From the NCBI GenBank assembly GCA_016710065.1, contig JADJLP010000002.1, positions 186,001 through 250,000 on the forward strand: a DNA stretch of 64,000 nucleotides, read 5' to 3'. Position 1 is the first letter of the stretch; the number at the start of each line of letters is the position of its first letter. Below are positions 23,872 to 32,662 of the stretch, piece after piece. The notes under the pieces are model-generated. The model made no database searches. It worked only from the letters and a program-made list of their open reading frames with translations, and was not told the origin of the DNA. Source of the DNA: Candidatus Ideonella esbjergensis (lineage in GTDB: Bacteria > Pseudomonadota > Gammaproteobacteria > Burkholderiales > Burkholderiaceae_C). The position numbers were made by a program, and so were the translations under genes.

Positions 23872-24822
23872 ATGACCCCCACTTCCCTGGCCATTCGCAC
23901 CCTGCGCGGACTGGCTCTCGCCGCCTGCTGCGCCGGCCTGCTCAACGCTTGCGGGGGCAGCACCTCGCAGGTCAGCCGGTTCATGCCAGAGCGCGTCCTG
24001 GCCTTTGGCGACGAGCTCAATTTCCTCACCTCCGACGGCCACAAGTACAGCGTCAACGCGCTCAAGACCGACAAGACCCTGGACTGCGATGCCTCGCCTG
24101 TGTGGGTGCAGTACATGGTCCTCAAGCTGTATGGCACGGTCTTCGGCGAGTGTTCAGGCGCGGGCAATATCGGCGCCTTCAACCTGGCGGTGGTGGGCTC
24201 GCGGGTGGACGATCTCACCACCCAGATCAACAGCTACGTTTCGGGTTCGGGCTTCCAATCCTCCGACCTGGTGACCGTGCTGGTGGGCATGCACGACGTG
24301 ATGGACCTGTACCGTCTATACGATGGCACCAACAAGGCCGCCCTGATGGCCGCTGCGCAGATCAAGGGTGAGCAACTCGGCGACGCCACACTGCAAATCG
24401 TGGGCACTGGCGCGCGGGTGGTCATCAGCACCATCCCCGACATGGGCCTCACGCCCTACGCCCTGCAGCAAAAGGCCGACGTCGGTGACGACCGCCCAGA
24501 TGTGCTGACCGCCATGACCGATGCCTTCAACAAGGGCATGCGGCTGAAGTTCATCAACCTGGACGGCAGCCAGCTGGGCCTGCTGATGGCCGACGACCTC
24601 AGCCGCGGTGCCGCAGCCCAACCTGGCGCCTACGGCTTGACCAATGCCACCCAGGCCGCCTGCACTGCGGCCCTGCCCAACTGCACCACCGACACCGTGG
24701 TTGACGCGGCGGCCAACGCCAGCAACGGCTACCTTTGGGCCGATGAGTTGCACCCTGGTGCCACCTTCCACACCCAACTGGGCATGCAGGCGGTAGGCCG
24801 GGTGAGCAGCCTGCCGTTCTGA
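23872..24822 (+). CDS. SGNH-like lipoprotein with degenerate catalytic motifs
   Basis: 316 residues. Signal peptide with lipobox LLNAC (Cys27). The fold signature of SGNH/GDSL esterases is present, but block I reads FGDEL (44-49 region), with Glu48 where the nucleophilic Ser belongs. Block III reads GMHD (139-142) instead of GxND. Block V DELH (291-294) and the Gly of block II (NLAVVGSR) remain. The nucleophile and an oxyanion-hole Asn are therefore missing, so it is probably not an esterase but could bind a ligand or partner. The next gene encodes an intact family member with the same signal type, suggesting duplication and loss of catalysis. Likely outer-membrane anchored. Confidence 0.75.
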   Translation: MTPTSLAIRTLRGLALAACCAGLLNACGGSTSQVSRFMPERVLAFGDELNFLTSDGHKYSVNALKTDKTLDCDASPVWVQYMVLKLYGTVFGECSGAGNIGAFNLAVVGSRVDDLTTQINSYVSGSGFQSSDLVTVLVGMHDVMDLYRLYDGTNKAALMAAAQIKGEQLGDATLQIVGTGARVVISTIPDMGLTPYALQQKADVGDDRPDVLTAMTDAFNKGMRLKFINLDGSQLGLLMADDLSRGAAAQPGAYGLTNATQAACTAALPNCTTDTVVDAAANASNGYLWADELHPGATFHTQLGMQAVGRVSSLPF

Positions 24823-24890
24823 CCCTGCTGGAGTGTTGAGGCGGTAACGCTGACAGGGTTTGTCCGCAGCGTTGCGGGCAACCCGCCTCG

Positions 24891-24926
24891 TATAGTTTTT
24901 CAGTCGAATCGAACGGTCGTTCGATT
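24891..24926 (+). promoter_or_regulatory. -10 box with overlapping perfect palindrome (TetR-like operator)
   Basis: TATAGT at 24891-24896 resembles a -10 box. Ten bases further is AATCGAACG-GT-CGTTCGATT (24907-24926), perfect 9-bp arms around 2 bp, followed by TTT. Palindromes of the AACGnnCGTT form are typical TetR-family operators, and its place near the presumed start of transcription suits repression of the esterase gene at 24948. A short terminator hairpin is the alternative reading. No TetR gene lies in the window. Confidence 0.45.
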
Positions 24927-24947
24927 TTTGTGATTCACGAGGTACAC

Positions 24948-26015
24948 ATGAAGAATTTCAGACTGGGCTGGCTCGCCGCTGCGGCGGCTGCGGCGGTGCT
25001 GGCCGCCTGCGGTGGCGGTGGCGATGGCGACCAAACCCCGCGCGTCAAGTACGGCAAGCTGGTGTCGTTTGGCGACAGCCTGAGTGACGTGGGCAGCTAC
25101 AAGGTGGGCGTGGTGGCCCAGCTGGGTGGCGGCAAGTACAACATCAACGGCGCCACGGGGCTGAACTGGACCGAATTGCTGGCCGCGCAAGCGGGTGTGG
25201 CAGCGCCCTGCGCCGCGCAGACCGGCTTGAATTCCGTCGCGCAACTGGGCGGTGCGGTACCTGTGGTGAACCACACCGGCTGCTATGGCTACGCCCAGGG
25301 CGGCGCCCGAGTGACCAACCCCATTGGCCCGGCCAATGCCGCCTTGCTGGCGCTGGGCGATACCTCTGCAGCCCTGGGTCAACTCACGGTGCCCATCGTC
25401 ACGCAGATCGCCAACCACCTGACTGCCAGCGGCGGCAGCTTTGCCGCCGACGACCTGGTGACGGTGATGGCCGGCGGCAACGACATCTTCATGAATCTGG
25501 CTGCCGTGCAGGGAGGGGCCACGCCAGACATGGCGGTGGCCGCCATGGCCACGGCGGCGGGTGAACTCGCCGGCTACGTCAAAACCGAGATTCTCGCCAA
25601 GGGCGCCAAGCACGTGGTGGTGGTGAACCTGCCCGATGTCAGCACTACGCCCTACGGCATCAGCCTGGGGGCGCAGACCCAAGGCCTGATCCTGGCCATG
25701 GTGAATGCCTTCAACACGCGCCTGAGCACTGATCTGGCGGGCCAGGACGTCGTCTATGTGGATGCCTACACCGTCGGGCAAGACCAGACCCAACACCCCG
25801 ACCAGTACGGCCTGACCAACGTGACCACGCCTGCTTGCAACCTGGCCACGATGACCCTGCCCACGTCGCTGACCTGCAATGCCAGCACGCTGATCACCGG
25901 GCAGACCATCGACACCCACTACGAGTATGCCGACAGCGTGCACCCCACGCCCTACGGCTACAAGTTGCTGGCGCAACTCGTCACCGACAACCTGCTGAAG
26001 AAGGGCTGGCTGTGA
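24948..26015 (+). CDS. SGNH/GDSL-family esterase lipoprotein
   Basis: 355 residues. The start at 24948 has GAGGT upstream and gives a lipoprotein signal with LAAC (Cys21) and a Gly-rich linker. The catalytic blocks are intact: SFGDSLSDVGS (Ser44 nucleophile), a block II Gly region (YAQGGARVTNP), GGND, and DSVHPTPYGYK with the Asp-His pair. It resembles autotransporter/PHB-associated GDSL lipases in size and motif layout; substrate unknown (acyl esters or lipids). It probably acts at the cell surface or in the periplasm. A TetR-like palindrome precedes it, a degenerate paralogue lies upstream and an OmpW-type porin downstream, suggesting a small-hydrophobe uptake and hydrolysis unit. Confidence 0.85.
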   Translation: MKNFRLGWLAAAAAAAVLAACGGGGDGDQTPRVKYGKLVSFGDSLSDVGSYKVGVVAQLGGGKYNINGATGLNWTELLAAQAGVAAPCAAQTGLNSVAQLGGAVPVVNHTGCYGYAQGGARVTNPIGPANAALLALGDTSAALGQLTVPIVTQIANHLTASGGSFAADDLVTVMAGGNDIFMNLAAVQGGATPDMAVAAMATAAGELAGYVKTEILAKGAKHVVVVNLPDVSTTPYGISLGAQTQGLILAMVNAFNTRLSTDLAGQDVVYVDAYTVGQDQTQHPDQYGLTNVTTPACNLATMTLPTSLTCNASTLITGQTIDTHYEYADSVHPTPYGYKLLAQLVTDNLLKKGWL

Positions 26016-26047
26016 GGCCGCTGCACCCCATGAAGGACACGCACACC

Positions 26048-26725
26048 ATGAAGCCCTCCCAGAAGCACCTCGTCGTGGTCGCTGCTGCGCTGCTGGCGCT
26101 GACGGCTGGCGCGGCCAACGCCCAATCCGCCGGCAGCCTCCAGGTCAAGATCGGGGTCAACCAGATCAGCCCGCAGGTCGAGAGTGGCAATCTCTCGGCG
26201 CCCAGCCAGCCCAACACCAAGATTGACGTCAAGTCGGCCACCTCGGCCATCCTGACCGCCAACTACATGCTCACTGACCACCTGTCGGTTGAAGGCTACG
26301 TGGGCCTGCCGTACAAGCACGAGATCGTCGGCGACGGCACCATCGCCGGTGTTGGCAAGATCGGCACGGTCAAACAGGTTTCGCCCACGGTGTTTGCGCA
26401 GTACCGCTTTCTTGAGACCAAATCCCAGGTGCGGCCCTATGTAGGCCTGGGCCTGACCTACGCCAAGTTCTTTGGCGAAGAGGGTTCGGGCACGCTGACC
26501 GCGCTCACCAACCCCGGTGGCACGCCTACGCGCCACAAGGTGGATGCGGCCTGGGGCCTGTCACCCCAGATCGGCACCACGCTGCTGATCAACGACAAGT
26601 GGTTCGTGGACGCATCAGTGATCAAGACCTTCCTCAAGACCACCACGCATTTGTCCACTGGCCAGTCCATCACCACCAAGCTGGACCCGCTGGCGTTCAA
26701 CTTGTCGATCGGCTACCGCTACTGA
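26048..26725 (+). CDS. ompW: OmpW-family outer membrane protein
   Basis: 225 residues. Signal peptide cleaved after ANAQS (about residue 25). The mature protein is an 8-stranded beta-barrel: alternating hydrophobic strands, YVGLGLTYAKFF, NYMLTDHLSVEGYVGLPYKH, and a C-terminal Phe-free but aromatic end SIGYRY. OmpW proteins form narrow hydrophobic channels for small nonpolar compounds. The start at 26048 is preferred over an in-frame ATG at 26030 because AAGGA lies between. It follows the GDSL esterase gene by 32 bp and is probably co-transcribed with it. It converges on dacB with an 11-bp gap and no obvious terminator. Confidence 0.88.
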   Translation: MKPSQKHLVVVAAALLALTAGAANAQSAGSLQVKIGVNQISPQVESGNLSAPSQPNTKIDVKSATSAILTANYMLTDHLSVEGYVGLPYKHEIVGDGTIAGVGKIGTVKQVSPTVFAQYRFLETKSQVRPYVGLGLTYAKFFGEEGSGTLTALTNPGGTPTRHKVDAAWGLSPQIGTTLLINDKWFVDASVIKTFLKTTTHLSTGQSITTKLDPLAFNLSIGYRY

Positions 26726-26736
26726 AAAGCCGTGCC

Positions 26737-28209
26737 CTATTTCTGTGGTGCGTCCCGGATGGCCCATTGCACCAAGGCGTCCAGCGCGGGCCGCCCGGCG
26801 TTGGCGTTGGGGTGGTTCAGCACCGCCACCAGCACGTAGCGCTTGCCGCTGTTGGACAGCACATAGCCGGCCACGGCGGCCACGTCGCGCAGCGAGCCGG
26901 TCTTCAGGTGCGCACGACCCGGCTCGGTCTTGGATCGCTTGAGCGTGCCATCCAGGCCGCTCACCGGCAGCGAGCTCATCAGCTCCGACATCACCGGGCT
27001 GCCCCAGGCGTTTTGCAGCAACCGCGCCAGCAGTTGCGCGCTCACGCGGGTCTCGCGCGAGAGGCCCGAGCCGTTGTCGATCACCGTTTCCTTGGCCGCC
27101 GCGTCGCCGTAACGCTCCCGCACCCAGCGTCTGAGCGCATCGCGGGCGTCTTCGGGCCGGGTAGGGCCTGTGCCTGCCCCACGCACGGCGGCCGGCAGGC
27201 TCAGAAAGAGCTGCTCGGCCATCACGTTGTTGCTGTACTTGTTGATGTCGCGCACCACCTCGGCCAGCGCGGGCGAGGGGTTGTCGAAGGCCAGGCGCGC
27301 ACCGGCCGGCACGGCGCCGTCGCGCACCTTGCCACCGAGCTTGCCGCCCATCTCGCGCCACAGCTGCTCGATCAGGCGGGCGTTGTAGCCGCGCGCATCG
27401 GCAAAGGCCACAGGCCACACCTTCTCACCGCAGGCCGCAGGAAAGGCGCCGCCGAAGTGCACACGTGTCACTTCGCCCACCTGGCCCTTGAGCGCACCGC
27501 GCCAGTCGTCGCAGGGGCCGCTGCTGAGCGGCACGGTGGCATCCACCGCCACGCCAGCCAACGCCGGCTCGGCTGACACCGTGGCCAGGCCGCGCGCCGC
27601 ATCGGGTGTGAAGGTGTAGATCACCGATTTCAGGTTCAGCAGCAGCGCATCGGGCCGCACGTTGTAGGGGCGGGTGGCGTCGCCATCGAATTCGCCGGGC
27701 GCCACCTCGGGCACCTGGAAGGCGCTGCGGTCGAGCAGGACGTCGCCGCGGATCTCCTTCACGCCCATCTGCTGCAGGCGGCGCAGCATCAGCCAGAGGC
27801 GCTCCACCACCAGCTTGGGGTCGCCACTGCCGCGCACGGCCACCGAGCCGTCCAGCACGCCACCTTGCAGCGTGCCGCTGAGGTAGATAGGTGTGTTCCA
27901 GGTCCAGGCCGGGCCCAGCAGGTCCAGCGCGGCATAGGTGGTGAACAGCTTGAAGACCGAGGCCGGGTTGACCGGCTCGGTCTCGTTCCAGGCCAGCTTG
28001 CGCTGGCCGGTGCCGGCCTCCTGCACCACGGCTGCCAGCGCACTGCCCGGCAGCTTGGCGCGGCGCAGCGCGGCGTCCACCTCGGGCGGCAGTGGCTCGG
28101 CCAGGGCGGGCGCCAGCAGCAGCAGACTCAGCCAGCCCGCCCACACTGAGCGATGGAAAAGGGGGGCTGGTGGGCGCGGCACACAGGCGAACATGGGGGG
28201 CAATGGCAT
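26737..28209 (-). CDS. dacB: D-alanyl-D-alanine carboxypeptidase/endopeptidase (PBP4 type)
   Basis: 490 residues with the chosen start at 28209 (28194 is an alternative; the frame is open to 28449 but that part overlaps tsaB). A signal peptide covers about 1-38. Penicillin-binding motifs: SVFK (Ser84-Lys87), SNN in KYSNNVMAEQ, and KTG in HLKTGSLRDVAAVAGY. Class C low-molecular-mass PBPs trim and cleave cross-linked peptidoglycan peptides in the periplasm. Length fits E. coli DacB (477). It is divergent from tsaB, and its 3' end converges on ompW. Confidence 0.93.
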   Translation of the reverse strand: MPLPPMFACVPRPPAPLFHRSVWAGWLSLLLLAPALAEPLPPEVDAALRRAKLPGSALAAVVQEAGTGQRKLAWNETEPVNPASVFKLFTTYAALDLLGPAWTWNTPIYLSGTLQGGVLDGSVAVRGSGDPKLVVERLWLMLRRLQQMGVKEIRGDVLLDRSAFQVPEVAPGEFDGDATRPYNVRPDALLLNLKSVIYTFTPDAARGLATVSAEPALAGVAVDATVPLSSGPCDDWRGALKGQVGEVTRVHFGGAFPAACGEKVWPVAFADARGYNARLIEQLWREMGGKLGGKVRDGAVPAGARLAFDNPSPALAEVVRDINKYSNNVMAEQLFLSLPAAVRGAGTGPTRPEDARDALRRWVRERYGDAAAKETVIDNGSGLSRETRVSAQLLARLLQNAWGSPVMSELMSSLPVSGLDGTLKRSKTEPGRAHLKTGSLRDVAAVAGYVLSNSGKRYVLVAVLNHPNANAGRPALDALVQWAIRDAPQK

Positions 28210-28339
28210 GGTGGAAATGATCGCACGGCTACACTGAAGGCATGCTCTGCCGCCCCGCCACAACGCCTGCATTCGCCGCCTTTGCCCTGCGCAAGTTGGC
28301 GGTTTGTGGGCACTCGCCCACGCCGGGCAGGGGCCGGGC

Positions 28340-29065
28340 ATGAGGCTGCTGGCGCTGGACACTGCCACCGAGCGCATGGCGGTGGCCCTGGCCGATGGCG
28401 AAGCCGAACTGCTGCTCAACGCTGAAGGCGGTGCCGCCGCGTCGGCCACGCTGCTGCCGGCCGTGCTGGCGCAACTGGCCGAGCGTCAGATGCAACCCGC
28501 CGATCTGCAGGCCATCGCCTTCGGCTGCGGCCCCGGCGCCTTCACCGGTCTGCGCACGGCGGTGTCGGTGGCACAGGGCCTGGCCTTCGGCATCGGTTGC
28601 CCGGTGCTGGCGATCTGCAGTCTGCTGATCGTGGCCGAAGACGCCCGCCAGCAGGCCGGTGTGCCCCCAGGTGAACCCTTTGCCATTTGGGTGGCCATGG
28701 ACGCGCGCATGGACGAGGTCTACGCCGCTGCCTATCGGTTTGACGGCGAGCAGTGGCACGAGACATCGGCCCCTGCGCTCTACGACCTGCCCACGCTGCA
28801 AGCGGTGTGGCAGGGCCAGCCGCCCGTCAAGGTTGCCGGCAGCGCCATCACCGCATTTGCCGAACGCCTGCCGCTTGGCGCCGCGCAGCCGTGGCCCCAG
28901 GTGGCCAACCGCGCGGCCGCCTTGCTGCGCCTGGCCCGTTGGGCCTGGGCTCATGGCCCGCACTTGCCGGCCGACCAGGCCTTGCCCCTGTACCTGCGCG
29001 ACAAGGTGGCCCTCACCACGGCCGAGCGTGAGGCCGCGCGCCATGCGGCCGCCAGCCTGCCATGA
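28340..29065 (+). CDS. tsaB: tRNA threonylcarbamoyladenosine biosynthesis protein TsaB
   Basis: 241 residues; TsaB pairs with TsaD and TsaE to place the threonylcarbamoyl group on A37 of tRNA. The start at 28340 gives the usual beginning MRLLALDTATERMAVALADG. An ASKHA-fold motif FGCGPGAFTGLRTAVSVAQG is seen at about 70-90. The stop overlaps the rimI start by 4 bp (ATGA), the common tsaB-rimI pairing. The donor enzyme for this pathway (Sua5-type) is encoded at 22.8 kb. Confidence 0.94.
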   Translation: MRLLALDTATERMAVALADGEAELLLNAEGGAAASATLLPAVLAQLAERQMQPADLQAIAFGCGPGAFTGLRTAVSVAQGLAFGIGCPVLAICSLLIVAEDARQQAGVPPGEPFAIWVAMDARMDEVYAAAYRFDGEQWHETSAPALYDLPTLQAVWQGQPPVKVAGSAITAFAERLPLGAAQPWPQVANRAAALLRLARWAWAHGPHLPADQALPLYLRDKVALTTAEREAARHAAASLP

Positions 29066-29604
29066 GCGCGCAACTGCAACCCGGCGTTCCGGCTGGCACG
29101 GCCACGGTGATGCGTGCGATGGCGGTGGCCGACCTTGACACCGTGCTGGCCATCGAGAACCAGGCCTATGCCTTTCCCTGGACACGTGGCAACTTCACCG
29201 ATTCCCTGGCCGCTGGCTACCGGGCGCAGATGCTGGTGCCTGCCGCCTCCCGCCGTGGCGATCTGGTCGCGCGGCCCTGCCTGGGTTACTACGTGGCCAT
29301 GCCGGGCTTTGAAGAAATGCATTTGCTCAACATCACGGTGCGCTCCGACCACCAGGGCCAGGGCCTGGCGCGGCAGATGTTGGCCGAGCTCGCCAGCAGC
29401 AGCCTGGACCAGGGCCGGAACACGCTGTGGCTGGAGGTGCGCCCCAGCAACGAGCGCGCGCAGCGGTTGTACCGGCAATGGGGTTTTCTCACCGTCGGCA
29501 TGCGCCGTGGCTATTACCCGCACGACCATGGCCGGCGCGAGGACGCCATCGTGATGCGCCTGAACCTGCCGCGCAGCCAGGAGGCCGCGCATGGGCTGGA
29601 CTGA
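29062..29604 (+). CDS. rimI: Ribosomal protein S18-alanine N-acetyltransferase
   Basis: 180 residues of the GNAT fold; acetylates the N-terminal Ala of ribosomal protein S18. The acetyl-CoA loop is RSDHQGQGLARQML, followed by LEVRPSNERAQRLYRQWGF and the C-terminal GMRRGYYPHDHGRREDAIVM, characteristic of RimI. An N-terminal 15-residue extension precedes the domain. It overlaps tsaB by 4 bp and the next gene by 14 bp, so tsaB-rimI-udg form one tight operon. Confidence 0.93.
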   Translation: MSAQLQPGVPAGTATVMRAMAVADLDTVLAIENQAYAFPWTRGNFTDSLAAGYRAQMLVPAASRRGDLVARPCLGYYVAMPGFEEMHLLNITVRSDHQGQGLARQMLAELASSSLDQGRNTLWLEVRPSNERAQRLYRQWGFLTVGMRRGYYPHDHGRREDAIVMRLNLPRSQEAAHGLD

Positions 29605-30451
29605 CCGGCAGCAGCGCATGCTGGGCGCCATGGGGCTGCGCCTGTGGGCGCCAGCGCCAGCGGCAGAACCTGCTGGGGCCCCATCTGCCGAGGCGGTGTT
29701 GGCTGATGTGGTGCACGTGTCCCCTGTGGTGGCGCCCGCATTGGCACCCGCCCCTGCTGCACCGCACCGCTCCGCCGCCCGGCCTACCGCACCCGTGGGT
29801 GCTGCACAGGCCGTGGCTGCAGCACTTCCGCAGCGGCCCAATGCGCCGGAGGGCGAGCGCGAAGCCGCCATCGCCGCCATGGACTGGCCGGCCTTGCGCG
29901 AGGCCGTGGCCGCCTGCCAGGCCTGCGCGCTGTGCCAGGGCCGCACGCAAACCGTGTTCGGCGTGGGGCATATACAAGCGCACTGGATGATCGTGGGCGA
30001 GGCGCCGGGCGAGAACGAAGACCTGCAGGGCGAGCCCTTTGTGGGCGCTGCCGGACAACTGCTGGACGCGATGCTGCGCGCCTTGAAGCTCTCACGGCTA
30101 GAGGGCTCGTCGGCAGCACAGGTCTACATCGCCAATACGCTCAAGTGCCGCCCGCCGCGCAACCGCAACCCGCAGCCCGACGAGCTGGCGCAGTGCGAGC
30201 CTTACCTCAAGCGCCAGATCGCCCTGGTGCAGCCCAAGGTCATTCTGGCCATGGGCAAGTTCGCGATCCAGCAGTTGCTGGGCACCGACGAGGCCGTGGG
30301 CCGGCTGCGCGGCCGCGTGCACCAGTACCAGGGTGTGCCCGTGGTGGTGACCTACCACCCGGCCTACCTCCTGCGCCAACTGAGCGAAAAGGCCAAGGCC
30401 TGGGACGACCTGAAGCTGGCTCAGCGGGTGTACGAGAAGGCTATTTCTTGA
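29591..30451 (+). CDS. Family 4-type uracil-DNA glycosylase
   Basis: 286 residues. A Pro/Ala-rich linker (about 20-90) precedes the catalytic domain. Motif A is GEAPGENEDLQGEPFVGAAG and motif B is HPAYLLR. The four iron-sulfur cysteines of the family can be assigned to CQACALC, to NTLKCRPPRNRNP and to ELAQCEPYL. These enzymes remove uracil from DNA by base excision. The start overlaps rimI; the last 11 bp overlap the 3' end of glmU on the opposite strand. The long low-complexity N-terminus resembles that in other betaproteobacterial family members. Confidence 0.9.
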   Translation: MGWTDRQQRMLGAMGLRLWAPAPAAEPAGAPSAEAVLADVVHVSPVVAPALAPAPAAPHRSAARPTAPVGAAQAVAAALPQRPNAPEGEREAAIAAMDWPALREAVAACQACALCQGRTQTVFGVGHIQAHWMIVGEAPGENEDLQGEPFVGAAGQLLDAMLRALKLSRLEGSSAAQVYIANTLKCRPPRNRNPQPDELAQCEPYLKRQIALVQPKVILAMGKFAIQQLLGTDEAVGRLRGRVHQYQGVPVVVTYHPAYLLRQLSEKAKAWDDLKLAQRVYEKAIS

Positions 30452-31820
30452 TCTTGGCCGGGCGGGTCCAGCCGGCGATGCTGACCTGCTTGGCGCGGGC
30501 CACGGTGAGTGCACCGGCCGGCGTGGTCTTGGAAACTGTGGAGCCACCGCCAATGGTGCCGCCGGCACCGATGGTGACCGGCGCGATCAGCACACAGTTC
30601 GAGCCCACATGCACATCGGCCTCGATGACCGTGCGGTGCTTGTTGGCGCCGTCGTAGTTGGCGGTGATGCTGCCGGCGCCGAAATTCACCCGCTCGCCCA
30701 CGGTGGCGTCGCCCAGGTAGGCCAGGTGGTTGGCCTTGGCGCCGTCGGCCAGGGTGGAGTTCTTCACCTCCACGAAGTTGCCGATGTGCACCTCGCGGCC
30801 CAGCGTGGCGCCGGGGCGCAAGCGGGCGAAGGGGCCGATCAGCGAGCCGGGGCCCACGCGCACACCTTCCTTGTCGCCGTCGATGTGGGTGAAGGGGTGG
30901 ATCTGCGCGCCGTCGCCAATCACGGCGTTGCGCACCACGCAGTTGGCGCCCACGCGCACGCCCTCGCCCAGCGTCACCGTGCCTTCAAAGACGCAGTTCA
31001 CGTCGATGTCCACGTCAGCACCGCAGGCCAGCGTGCCGCGCAGGTCGAAGCGGGCCGGGTCGGCCAGGCGCACGCCGGTTTCCATCAGCGCGTCGGCCTG
31101 GCGGCGCTGCAAACGGCGCTCCAGGTCGGCCAGTTGCACGGGGCTGTTCACGCCCAGCACCTCGGTTTCGTCCACGGCGCTGGCGGTCACCACCGGCACG
31201 CCCTCGGCCACGGCCATGGCCACGATGTCGGTGAGGTAGTACTCGCGCTGCGCGTTCTCGTTCTTCAGTGCTGCCACCCAGCGCTTCAACGCCTCGGTGG
31301 GGGCGGCCATCATGCCGGTGTAGACCTCGCGGATCTGGCGCTGGGCCTCGGTGGCGTCCTTGTGCTCAACGATGGCCTGCACCGATTCCCCATCGCGGAC
31401 GATGCGGCCATAGCCCGTGGCGTCGGCCAGCGTGACGGTGAGCAGGGCCAGGCGCTCGCCGCCACAGGCATGGGCCAGTGCGCGGGCGGTGGCGGGGGCA
31501 ATCAGCGGCACATCGCCGTTCAGGATCAGCGTGGTGCCGGGCTCGCTGCCCAGCGCTGGCACAGCCTGCTGCACGGCGTGGCCAGTGCCCAGTTGCGGCT
31601 CCTGCCGCACGCAGCTGGCGCCATCGGCGGCCACGGCGGCTTCCACCAGTGGGGCACCATGACCCGTGATCACCACGGTGCGGTCGGGTGAGAGCTGCGC
31701 AGCGCTGTCCATCACATGGCGCAGCAGCGGCCGGCCGGCCAGCTTGTGCAGCACCTTGGGCAGGTTCGAGCGCATGCGGGTGCCCTTGCCCGCAGCCATG
31801 ATCACGATGTTGAGCGCCAT
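30441..31820 (-). CDS. glmU: Bifunctional GlcNAc-1-P uridyltransferase / GlcN-1-P acetyltransferase
   Basis: 459 residues; makes UDP-GlcNAc for peptidoglycan and lipopolysaccharide. N-terminal pyrophosphorylase (1-230) has AAGKGTRMRSNLPKVLHKLA, LNGDVPLI and EYYLTDIVAMA. The C-terminal half is a left-handed beta-helix (hexapeptide repeats such as IGDGAQIHPFTHI, VGPGSLIGPFARLRPGATL) with FVEVKNSTLADGAKANHLAY and NYDGANKHRT, including the acetyltransferase His and Tyr positions. Length is standard (E. coli 456). It ends inside the 3' end of the uracil glycosylase gene (11 bp convergent overlap), so transcripts of the two must overlap. Confidence 0.97.
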   Translation of the reverse strand: MALNIVIMAAGKGTRMRSNLPKVLHKLAGRPLLRHVMDSAAQLSPDRTVVITGHGAPLVEAAVAADGASCVRQEPQLGTGHAVQQAVPALGSEPGTTLILNGDVPLIAPATARALAHACGGERLALLTVTLADATGYGRIVRDGESVQAIVEHKDATEAQRQIREVYTGMMAAPTEALKRWVAALKNENAQREYYLTDIVAMAVAEGVPVVTASAVDETEVLGVNSPVQLADLERRLQRRQADALMETGVRLADPARFDLRGTLACGADVDIDVNCVFEGTVTLGEGVRVGANCVVRNAVIGDGAQIHPFTHIDGDKEGVRVGPGSLIGPFARLRPGATLGREVHIGNFVEVKNSTLADGAKANHLAYLGDATVGERVNFGAGSITANYDGANKHRTVIEADVHVGSNCVLIAPVTIGAGGTIGGGSTVSKTTPAGALTVARAKQVSIAGWTRPAKIKK

Positions 31821-31905
31821 AGGTGTGTCTCAGGTCAGATGCGCGCCTGTTGGCGCGGAACCTGGAATTATCCCCGGCGCACCGAGGGACGAATCACCAA
31901 CCGCT

Positions 31906-31975
31906 GCCATTCCCGCGTCGTTGGGCATCCAGCATAGGCGCGGACTGGTGGATCCCCGCCTGCGCGGGGATGGCA
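31906..31975. repeat. Intergenic inverted repeat cluster B
   Basis: GCCATTCCCGCGTCG is followed by GTGGATCCCCGCCTGCGCGGGGATGGC, variants of the GTCATTCCCGC element. The cluster sits in the 182-bp gap between the glmU start and the 3' end of the DUF4136-type gene. Nothing else is recognised in this gap. Confidence 0.6.
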
Positions 31976-32002
31976 AGGAGCGTGACGCCAGCGGCCATTG
32001 GT

Positions 32003-32602
32003 TCAAGGAGCCACGGCCACGTCATGCGGCTCGGGCTTGGCGGCGGGGAAGTCTGTCATCGCCGCCATGAACATGGCCGCGATCACCACCTTGCCGCCGG
32101 GCGAAATGCCGTCAGTGCGGGCCCGGGCCTCGTACAGCGGCTGGCTGTTGCTGCGGTCGCGGATCAGCACGGCGACTTCGCGGGCGTAGGTGGTCGACTC
32201 GTAGCGCGTCGTCCAGCCCCAACCCGGGCCGCCCCAGTGCGGCCAGTTCCAGCGGCTGAAGCCAACGCCCAGCCACATGGGGTCGTCCCACGGCGAGCGG
32301 GCCTGGCGCGAAACCCGGGCGCCAAGCTGCACCAACACGTCGGGCTGGCCACCGGCGGCCACCGGCTTGAACCCGGCCGCCTGCAGCGCGGCCTGGGCGG
32401 CGGCCTCCACCTCCAGCATGTCGGCCGACTGGGCCTGCTGCGAGGGCAGGCGCTCAATGGCGAAGCTGCCTGCCGAGCGGCCCGACGGCCAGGCGCCATA
32501 GGTGCTGACCTCGCTGGTGACGGTGTTCATTGCGGCACAACCGGCCAGCAGGGCCAGGCCAAGTGCTGCTGCAGCGCTGGAAAGGATGTTCAGGCGGGCC
32601 AT
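32003..32602 (-). CDS. DUF4136-type lipoprotein
   Basis: 199 residues. Lipoprotein signal with LLAGC (Cys22). The mature part has the layout of DUF4136 proteins: SYGxW/ERLPSQQAQ, a segment of alternating helix and strand (AAQAALQAAGFKPVAAGGQP, then DVLVQLGARVSRQ), an aromatic Trp/Gly-rich loop (WLGVGFSRWNWPHWGGPGWG) and a final AMFMAAMTDFP. Function unknown; these are outer-membrane or periplasmic lipoproteins. It stands alone downstream (same strand) of ttcA's neighbourhood, with the repeat cluster B beyond its 3' end. Confidence 0.75.
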   Translation of the reverse strand: MARLNILSSAAAALGLALLAGCAAMNTVTSEVSTYGAWPSGRSAGSFAIERLPSQQAQSADMLEVEAAAQAALQAAGFKPVAAGGQPDVLVQLGARVSRQARSPWDDPMWLGVGFSRWNWPHWGGPGWGWTTRYESTTYAREVAVLIRDRSNSQPLYEARARTDGISPGGKVVIAAMFMAAMTDFPAAKPEPHDVAVAP

Positions 32603-32662
32603 GGTGTCACCTCAATCAGGTTGGGTTCCGTGCAGGTCAGATTCTCGCGCCCGGGCAGAAGT

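Noticed and set aside
24907..24929. Rho-independent terminator of the SGNH pseudoenzyme gene.
   Set aside because: The palindrome has a 2-base centre, too tight for a hairpin loop, and only a short T run; an operator explains it better. Kept as the less likely alternative.
31821..32002. RNA gene in the glmU upstream gap.
   Set aside because: Only repeat-type dyads are seen; no cloverleaf or known RNA motif.
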